Positions 7,419 to 12,430 of a stretch of 12,430 bases of DNA are shown one piece after another. The notes below the pieces were generated by a model. That model searched no databases. It was given only the letters and a program-made list of their open reading frames with translations, and was not told the origin of the DNA. Made by a program: the position numbers and the translations under genes. Each line of letters opens with the position of its first letter. The stretch's first letter is position 1. The DNA lies in assembly GCA_937899935.1 (NCBI GenBank), contig CALCOW010000336.1, positions 1 to 12,430 of the forward strand. The letters are read 5' to 3'. Origin of the DNA: an uncultured Phycisphaerae bacterium. GTDB taxonomy: Bacteria > Planctomycetota > Phycisphaerae > Phycisphaerales > SM1A02.

Positions 7419-7453
7419 GAGGGTTCTGTGGACATCCACCATCGAAAACCCTC
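7419..7453 (+). repeat. Nested inverted repeat in the moxR leader
   Basis: An outer stem, GAGGGTT (7419-7425) with AACCCTC (7447-7453), encloses an inner stem, GTGG (7428-7431) with CCAC (7436-7439), around the loop ACAT. It ends 50 bases before the moxR ATG. It has no following T run, so it is not a typical intrinsic terminator; an operator or a leader RNA structure is more likely. Confidence 0.35.
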
Positions 7454-7503
7454 ATCGACGAACTAATCTACCCACAAAGTCTCCCATTAAAGAGCATTGA
7501 GCG

Positions 7504-8502
7504 ATGACCGCAACTTCCTCAGACATTCAACAAATTTCCCAGCAAGTCCAGGCTGCAAGCCAGCCTTTCCAACAACTACGAAATCACATTCACCAAGTGG
7601 TTGTCGGACAAGACGATCTCTTGAACAAGATGATGATTGGCATGCTTGCCAACGGACACCTCTTGATTGAAGGTGTTCCTGGGCTAGCTAAAACGCTTGC
7701 CGTTTCTTGTTTAGCTCAAGGAGTCGATACTGGATTCCAACGAATTCAATTTACACCAGACCTCCTGCCAGCAGATCTGATCGGCACACTTATCTACCAA
7801 CCCAACGACTCGGAATTTGTGGTGAATAAGGGACCAATCTTTTCGAACATCATTCTGGCAGACGAGATCAACCGTGCACCAGCAAAGGTCCAGAGCGCCT
7901 TGCTAGAGGCAATGCAAGAGCGCCAGGTAACGATTGGAAAAGATACGTTCAGCCTTCCTGATCCTTTCCTCGTACTAGCAACGCAGAATCCGATCGAACA
8001 AGAAGGCACCTACCCGTTGCCAGAAGCCCAAGTCGATCGATTTATGCTTAAGGTTGTGGTGAACTATCCCACCCAAGATCAAGAAAGATTGATTTTGGAT
8101 CGCATGGCCTCTACAGAGCCGATTGCTGATATCCCACCAGTCATGGACCCAACGGCGATCGCCTCAGCGCGCCGGATCGTTGATCAGATTTACATGGACA
8201 AACAAGTCGGTGATTACATCGTCAGCTTGATCCAAGCGACGAGGCAACCTGAGACCATCAGCAATGAACTAGCAGAACTGATTGACTATGGCGCCTCACC
8301 ACGTGCAACAATTTGTCTGGCCCTGTGCGCGAAGGCGAATGCATTCCTCGAAGGTCGAGGATACGTCGTGCCACAAGACGTCAAAGATATTGCAATGGAC
8401 GTACTCCGTCACCGGGTCTTGCCAACCTATGAAGCTGAAGCTGAAAATAAGACTTCAGTCGAATTGGTTCAGACAATTCTTGATCATGTTCCTGTCCCCT
8501 AA
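7504..8502 (+). CDS. moxR: MoxR-family AAA+ ATPase
   Basis: Cytoplasmic AAA+ ATPase of the MoxR group, thought to act as a chaperone-like remodelling factor on VWA-domain partner proteins. The 332 residues include the family-type Walker A GVPGLAKT (57-64), Walker B IILADE (116-121), sensor 1 ATQNP (159-163), the PLPEAQVDRF arginine-finger block (171-180), and a C-terminal lid with ASPRA (sensor 2 region). Length is typical. The start ATG at 7504 has a weak AAAGAG nine bases upstream, and the family N-terminus fits this start. It is the first gene of a five-gene co-directional run and lies 26 bases ahead of the DUF58 gene. Nothing in the ATPase motifs is degenerate. Confidence 0.94.
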   Translation: MTATSSDIQQISQQVQAASQPFQQLRNHIHQVVVGQDDLLNKMMIGMLANGHLLIEGVPGLAKTLAVSCLAQGVDTGFQRIQFTPDLLPADLIGTLIYQPNDSEFVVNKGPIFSNIILADEINRAPAKVQSALLEAMQERQVTIGKDTFSLPDPFLVLATQNPIEQEGTYPLPEAQVDRFMLKVVVNYPTQDQERLILDRMASTEPIADIPPVMDPTAIASARRIVDQIYMDKQVGDYIVSLIQATRQPETISNELAELIDYGASPRATICLALCAKANAFLEGRGYVVPQDVKDIAMDVLRHRVLPTYEAEAENKTSVELVQTILDHVPVP

Positions 8503-8528
8503 CCTACCAACACCCCACGAGTTTCCTG

Positions 8529-9410
8529 ATGATTCCTGCTGAGCTCATCAAGAAGGTGCGCCGGATCGAGATTCGGACCTCACACATTGTCAACGACGCC
8601 CTGGCGGGGAAGTATCACTCTGCCTTCAAGGGGCGTGGCATGGAATTCGAAGAGGTTCGACAGTATCAGATCGGCGATGATGTACGCACCATCGACTGGA
8701 ATGTCTCTGCGCGCATGAACCAACCTCATGTGAAGGTTTTTCGTGAAGAACGCGAATTAACGGTCATGCTTCTTGTCGATCTCAGTCGCTCCCAACAGTT
8801 CGGAACTGAAGAGCAATTCAAGCGAGAACTTGTTGCTGAACTATCTGCAACGCTCGCTTTTAGTGCCATTAAGAACAACGACAAAGTTGGTCTCATTTGC
8901 TTCACCGATCGGATTGAAAAATTTGTACCACCACGCAAGGGGCCGAAGCATGTCTTACGTGTGATTCGTGAGTTGCTCGCGATCAAACCCGAGGGTCACG
9001 GAACAGATCTCAGCCTTGCATTGGATTACCTGAACCGCATTCAAAAGAGAAAAGCCGTTGTTTTCCTGATCAGCGATTTTCAGGATCAAGACTATGAAAC
9101 CCCACTTCGGATTGCTCGGAGACGACATGATCTGATTCCTGTCATTGTCTCTGATCGCCGTGAAAAAGAACTTCCAAAAGTCGGCCTTATGGAAGTCCGG
9201 GACAACGAGACTGGTGAGCAAGTGTTAATTGATACCTCAAGCGCTACTGTTCGCAACCAGTTTCGAGAGATGAACAAGCAGATCAATGAACGCAGAGACC
9301 GATGGTTCCTTTCCAATCGAATTGACGGCATCCATTTACATACCGGTGAGAATTTGGTTGAACCACTGGCGAGATATTTCAAGCGACGAGAAGCCAGATT
9401 AGAACGATGA
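8529..9410 (+). CDS. DUF58 family protein with VWA-like domain
   Basis: Soluble partner protein of MoxR systems, of unknown biochemical role. The DUF58 signature lies at about 34-62 (GRGMEFEEVRQYQIGDD followed by DVRTIDWNVSAR). A VWA-like fold follows, with an intact metal-site set: DLSRS (D84, S86, S88), T159 in GTDL and D183 in ISDF. No membrane segment is present, unlike many DUF58 proteins that begin with one or two; at 293 residues it is the shorter, soluble form common beside moxR. The start ATG at 8529 has only a weak purine stretch upstream. The stop overlaps the next gene by four bases (ATGA at 9407-9410), implying coupled translation. Confidence 0.93.
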   Translation: MIPAELIKKVRRIEIRTSHIVNDALAGKYHSAFKGRGMEFEEVRQYQIGDDVRTIDWNVSARMNQPHVKVFREERELTVMLLVDLSRSQQFGTEEQFKRELVAELSATLAFSAIKNNDKVGLICFTDRIEKFVPPRKGPKHVLRVIRELLAIKPEGHGTDLSLALDYLNRIQKRKAVVFLISDFQDQDYETPLRIARRRHDLIPVIVSDRREKELPKVGLMEVRDNETGEQVLIDTSSATVRNQFREMNKQINERRDRWFLSNRIDGIHLHTGENLVEPLARYFKRREARLER

Positions 9411-10465
9411 GTAATCTTCGCATAAGACAAACCCGAGGCCTCTATCACATATTGTGCATGATGTTGGTCACTGCGCTTTGTGCAACCGCCACACCGTTGG
9501 CAACGGCCCACCGACAAGCCGACCTCCAGACCCAAACAGCGGTCACCGAAGATACGAATGGCCAATTGAAACTATCGGTCACGACACCCAGCGTGCCAAT
9601 TGCTGCTGGCCAACCATTTGCCGTCACCATCACAGCAATCACGAAGAGTGATGCCACACTCACACTTGCCGCCATGGAGGAAACCCTGGGTACTTTCAAT
9701 GTACTGGAAGTCATTCGTGAATCAGACATCCCTGTTGAAGATGGCCGGCGATTCGGATGGGTCCTGGTTTTAGATAGCCTCAGTCCCGGACCACAAGAGC
9801 TGCCCGCCATCAATCTTGAGATAGGCAATACAACAGACAGCACAGAACAAAATGTCATCAAGACGAAACCTGTGACCTTGACCGTTGAATCAAGCCTTGG
9901 GGCGGCGCCTGAGGAGGCCGAGCTCCGTGATATTCGCGGACCAATCGAAGTCTCACTGACCAGCCCCTGGCCTTGGTGGTCTTGGCTTATTCTTGGTGGA
10001 TCTATCGTGATAGCTGTGGCCATTGTCTTTTTAGTTGTGGCTCACACCTCTCGGAAAACTGATGAATCAGCTACGGCCACACCACTTCTACCTGCTGATG
10101 TCGAGGCTCTCGAGGCCATTAATCAGCTTGAGTCAGAGCAATTACTAACGAAAGCGCGTTTTCACTTCTTTTATACACGCCTCAGCGCAATAGTTCGACG
10201 TTACATCGAGCGCCGCTTTAGTGTAATGGCACCAGAGCGCACCACGGATGAATTTCTACGCGAGATTCGCCATCAAGTCATCCTGACGAACCCGCAGAAA
10301 GATGCCCTCGCTGGCTTCTTGCGCGCTGCCGATATGGTTAAGTTTGCGAAGCATGAGCCACTTCCACAGGAAGGCAATGCCGCCCTCCTCGGTGCTCGCC
10401 AGTTTGTCGCAGAAACACGGCCACAGGAGCCACTCGAAACAACCCAAACTCGGGAGGTGGCGTAA
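9407..10465 (+). CDS. Membrane protein with BatD-like outer part and DUF4381-like inner part
   Basis: Predicted membrane protein of the Bat/MoxR complex. Residues 10-34 form a hydrophobic signal sequence or anchor after a basic start, ending near ATA-H. Residues about 50-165 look like a beta-rich Ig-like domain of the BatD kind (AAGQPFAVTITAITKSDATL). A single membrane helix spans about 190-213 (WWSWLILGGSIVIAVAIVF). The C-terminal cytoplasmic part, about 228-340, carries the DUF4381-like block FYTRLSAIVRRYIERRF (255-271), with ERTTDEFL just after. The expected topology is N-terminal domain outside and C-terminal helical part inside. The gene starts within the DUF58 stop (ATGA) and its TAA overlaps the batA ATG by one base. 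Domain names come from remembered family patterns; the exact family is less sure than the topology. Confidence 0.8.
   Translation: MSNLRIRQTRGLYHILCMMLVTALCATATPLATAHRQADLQTQTAVTEDTNGQLKLSVTTPSVPIAAGQPFAVTITAITKSDATLTLAAMEETLGTFNVLEVIRESDIPVEDGRRFGWVLVLDSLSPGPQELPAINLEIGNTTDSTEQNVIKTKPVTLTVESSLGAAPEEAELRDIRGPIEVSLTSPWPWWSWLILGGSIVIAVAIVFLVVAHTSRKTDESATATPLLPADVEALEAINQLESEQLLTKARFHFFYTRLSAIVRRYIERRFSVMAPERTTDEFLREIRHQVILTNPQKDALAGFLRAADMVKFAKHEPLPQEGNAALLGARQFVAETRPQEPLETTQTREVA
10453..10458 (+). promoter_or_regulatory. Strong ribosome binding site for batA
   Basis: GGAGGT, six bases before the ATG at 10465 and inside the end of the preceding gene. It is the best Shine-Dalgarno match in the window and confirms the batA start at the TAATG overlap. 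Confidence 0.8.
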
Positions 10466-11571
10466 TGTCGAATCTCGGTTTTGAGGCCTACTCGGCCTGG
10501 TATCTCCTTCTCCTGATTTTGCTACCGATCCTATGGTGGTGGTGGAAGCAGCCTCGCCATCGGACCGCTCTTGCCTACTCCTCTACCTCTGTCTTGCGGA
10601 AGTTGCCACGTAGTTGGGCGGTTAAAACCAGATGGATCTTGCCTGCAATCAGAACGGTCGTTTTAGCTCTTCTGATTGTTGCTCTGGCACGCCCACAGAA
10701 AGCCGATGCGCATCGAGCTATTCATGCTGAAGGCGTGGCTATTGAAATGGTCATCGACCGCTCTGGCTCGATGCGTGCTGACGACTTCGTTGTCGATGGT
10801 CGCCGAGTCACAAGATTAGAGGCCGCCAAAGCTGTGGCAGAAGACTTTATTCTTGGCACCGACGACCTTGAGGGGCGCCCTCACGATTTGATTGGGCTGA
10901 TTACCTTTGCCAAATATGCTGATGCAGTCGCAGCAATGACTTTCGATCATCAGTTCTTGGGTGAGAAGTTGGCCGACCTCAAGCCACTTAGACCCAACGA
11001 TAAGGAGAGCGCCACAGCGATCGGCGATGCCATAGCGCTGGCCGTCGAAAGACTCGCAAGCCTCGAAACCTCGCGAGAGATGGACACCGACAAGACAGTC
11101 ACTTCCAAGATCATCATCTTGCTCACTGACGGCGAAGACAATGCCAGTGCCATCATGCCGATGAAGGCTGCAGAAATGGCTGCCGCCTACGACATTAAGC
11201 TGTACACCATTGGCATCGGCACTGATCGCGGAGAGGTTCCAGTTCTCGAGCGTGATGTTTTTGGCCGCACTCGTGAAATTCGAATGCGGGTTGAACCCGT
11301 CGATGAAAAGCTTTTGACGAAGATGGCAGATCTGACTGGTGGACAGTATTTCCGCGCTTTTAGTACCGATTCACTAGTTGACATTTATTCCACAATCGAT
11401 GAGCTCGAAAAGAGCCAGCTTTTTGAAGAACAATTCGTTGAACAAAGTGAGCTCGCTGTTGAGCATGTCACACTTGGCTCACTCTCTCTTCCCCCGCTGG
11501 TCCTTGCCGCATTGATTTTACTCTTGCTTGAAACTGTTCTGGCAACAACTCGATACAGAACCCTTCCTTAA
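10465..11571 (+). CDS. batA: VWA-domain membrane protein BatA
   Basis: Membrane-anchored von Willebrand A protein of the aerotolerance (Bat) type, a likely MoxR client. Two N-terminal membrane segments lie at about 11-27 and 60-76, and a C-terminal one at about 341-361. The VWA domain lies between them, from about 92 to 310, with a complete metal-ion adhesion site: DRSGS (D98, S100, S102), T184 in ATAIGDAI and D222 in LLTDGEDN. The 368-residue length is slightly above the usual 320-340; part of the excess is the stretch around 225-320 that includes VFGRTREIRMRVEP. The start overlaps the previous stop by one base and has a GGAGGT site. It is followed after 17 bases by a second VWA gene, the usual batA-batB order. 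Confidence 0.92.
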   Translation: MSNLGFEAYSAWYLLLLILLPILWWWWKQPRHRTALAYSSTSVLRKLPRSWAVKTRWILPAIRTVVLALLIVALARPQKADAHRAIHAEGVAIEMVIDRSGSMRADDFVVDGRRVTRLEAAKAVAEDFILGTDDLEGRPHDLIGLITFAKYADAVAAMTFDHQFLGEKLADLKPLRPNDKESATAIGDAIALAVERLASLETSREMDTDKTVTSKIIILLTDGEDNASAIMPMKAAEMAAAYDIKLYTIGIGTDRGEVPVLERDVFGRTREIRMRVEPVDEKLLTKMADLTGGQYFRAFSTDSLVDIYSTIDELEKSQLFEEQFVEQSELAVEHVTLGSLSLPPLVLAALILLLLETVLATTRYRTLP

Positions 11572-11588
11572 ACAAAGTCACCATCCCT

Positions 11589-12430
11589 ATGTTTGACGGC
11601 ATTGAATTCATCTCCCTGGCAAAGCTCAACTGGCTCTGGGCTGTCCTTGCGGTGTTGATTCTGATCATCATCGCATTCAAGCAACGCCATCGTGCATTAG
11701 CTCGTTTCGCTTCTCAGCGATTAGGTCGACCATTGACCGCCTCTACGAGCCTGGGCCGGCGACGCTGGAAGGCGGGCCTCCTCATTGCCAGTATGGTTTT
11801 CTTGGTGGCCGCACTTATTGATCCAAGATGGGGCACGCGATATCAAGAAGTCGAGCAGCGCGGCATTGATCTCTATGTACTTCTAGATGTCTCTAAATCA
11901 ATGTTGGCCGAAGACGTCAAACCAAACCGCCTCGATCGTGCCAAGCACTACATCTCGGATCTGCTGGATTCAACCCATGGCGACCGTGTCGGTTTAATTA
12001 CCTTTGCTGGGGTTTCACAAATTAAGACCCCATTGACCATTGACTATCGCGCGATCAAAACTGCCCTCGAAGACATCAGGCCTCAGTCCGTTCCGCAAGG
12101 TGGCTCAAAGCTTGGTGACGCAATTCGACTCGCCTCAGACTCATTCACTGACGAAGTACAGGATTTTAAAGCAATACTTGTACTGTCAGATGGCGAAGAC
12201 ATGGATAGTTTCCCCGTTGAGGCCGCCGCCTCAGCTTTTGATGAACATGGCGTTCGCGTCTTTACCGTCGGCTTAGGAGATCAAGTCCAAGGTGCTCGAA
12301 TTCCTATATCGATGGGCGGCAATACCATCTATCTGACGTATCAAGGAGAAGAGATTTGGTCACGCATGGATCCCAATATGCTGACCCAAGTAGCCATGGC
12401 CGCTGATGGTCACTTCTATGACGTCGGTGT
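11589..12430 (+). CDS. batB: VWA-domain membrane protein BatB (cut by window edge)
   Basis: Second VWA membrane protein of the operon. The 280 visible codons run off the right edge without a stop. A hydrophobic segment lies at about 14-30 and another at about 62-77, followed by the typical RWGTRYQEVEQRG linker. The VWA metal-site residues are DVSKS (D100, S102, S104) and D201 in LSDGED; at the usual threonine position the motif reads GGSKLGDAI, so S173 stands in. The start ATG at 11589 is 17 bases after the batA stop and has no obvious Shine-Dalgarno, so it may depend on coupling. BatB proteins are usually about 320-350 residues, often followed by a TPR protein (BatC) and BatD; none of these can be seen here. 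Confidence 0.92.
   Translation, partial: MFDGIEFISLAKLNWLWAVLAVLILIIIAFKQRHRALARFASQRLGRPLTASTSLGRRRWKAGLLIASMVFLVAALIDPRWGTRYQEVEQRGIDLYVLLDVSKSMLAEDVKPNRLDRAKHYISDLLDSTHGDRVGLITFAGVSQIKTPLTIDYRAIKTALEDIRPQSVPQGGSKLGDAIRLASDSFTDEVQDFKAILVLSDGEDMDSFPVEAAASAFDEHGVRVFTVGLGDQVQGARIPISMGGNTIYLTYQGEEIWSRMDPNMLTQVAMAADGHFYDVG

Larger units (their letters stand above)
7238..7503. other. Divergent intergenic region upstream of the small gene and moxR
   Basis: This 266-base stretch (203 bases if the small gene starts at its GTG) separates the minus-strand peptidase/oxoprolinase unit from the plus-strand moxR operon and must hold both promoters. I could not assign a convincing -35/-10 pair in either direction. 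It holds two overlapping palindromes at 7275-7294, a run of seven C at 7292-7298, a run of six T at 7340-7345, a nested inverted repeat at 7419-7453 in the presumed moxR leader, and a weak ribosome site AAAGAG at 7489-7494. A 63-codon frame at 7316-7507 looks like chance. Confidence 0.55.

Noticed and set aside
7143..7442. 99-codon minus-strand frame overlapping the small gene
   Set aside because: It is a different frame from the better-supported small gene, runs across the intergenic palindromes and resembles no family.
7316..7507. 63-codon plus-strand frame just before moxR
   Set aside because: It overlaps the moxR start, has no ribosome site, has low-complexity proline-rich content and crosses the leader hairpin.
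7672..7695. Walker A of MoxR lacking the classic GKT
   Set aside because: GVPGLAKT is the standard form in MoxR ATPases, not a defect.
9445..10023. 192-codon minus-strand frame antisense to the hybrid membrane protein gene
   Set aside because: The Ser/Val-rich composition is typical of an antisense shadow; the plus strand has a signal sequence, a membrane helix and a family block.

Overview
This is a gene-dense bacterial segment of roughly 50% GC (estimated by eye). It carries ten protein-coding genes, two of them cut by the window edges. I see no rRNA, tRNA, CRISPR array, insertion sequence or phage gene. The proteins are all bacterial in style. The MoxR, DUF58 and von Willebrand A (VWA) cluster, with the single-chain HyuA-HyuB oxoprolinase, resembles what I associate with Planctomycetota (possibly Phycisphaerae-like). 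The fused chorismate mutase-prephenate dehydrogenase is better known from Gammaproteobacteria. The lineage is therefore a guess and the sequence alone does not settle it.

Layout. (1) Bases 1-954, minus strand: the N-terminal 318 codons of an NADP-type glutamate dehydrogenase (gdhA). (2) 955-1181: a divergent intergenic region with a perfect 13-base palindrome. (3) 1182-2345, plus strand: tyrA, a fused chorismate mutase/prephenate dehydrogenase. (4) 2342-7237 (possibly to 7300), minus strand: a three-gene unit, read in the order small unknown protein, MtfA-type zinc peptidase, then a 1271-residue 5-oxoprolinase/hydantoinase-family enzyme. The peptidase and oxoprolinase genes share one reading frame and are separated by a single TAG stop codon. 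The oxoprolinase stop overlaps the tyrA stop by four bases. (5) 7238-7503: a second divergent region with overlapping palindromes and a nested hairpin. (6) 7504-12430, plus strand: a Bat/MoxR operon consisting of moxR, a DUF58 protein, a membrane protein joining a BatD-like extracytoplasmic part to a DUF4381-like cytoplasmic part, batA, and the start of batB, which runs off the right edge.

How the genes work together. The plus-strand cluster from 7504 has the family order of MoxR-VWA systems. A AAA+ ATPase (MoxR) is thought to act with VWA-domain proteins on the membrane (BatA, BatB) and with the soluble DUF58 protein, probably in envelope stress or in assembly of membrane or periplasmic complexes. 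Start/stop overlaps of 4 and 1 bases and gaps of 26 and 17 bases indicate one transcript. On the other side, the oxoprolinase (5-oxoproline to glutamate), the peptidase and glutamate dehydrogenase could form a loose peptide/glutamate salvage neighbourhood, but this is inference from proximity only.

I did not find a clearly new biological system. The points most worth checking are the in-frame TAG junction between the peptidase and the oxoprolinase, two similar 13-base palindromes in the two divergent promoter regions, the unknown small gene ahead of mtfA, and the hybrid BatD-like/DUF4381 protein.
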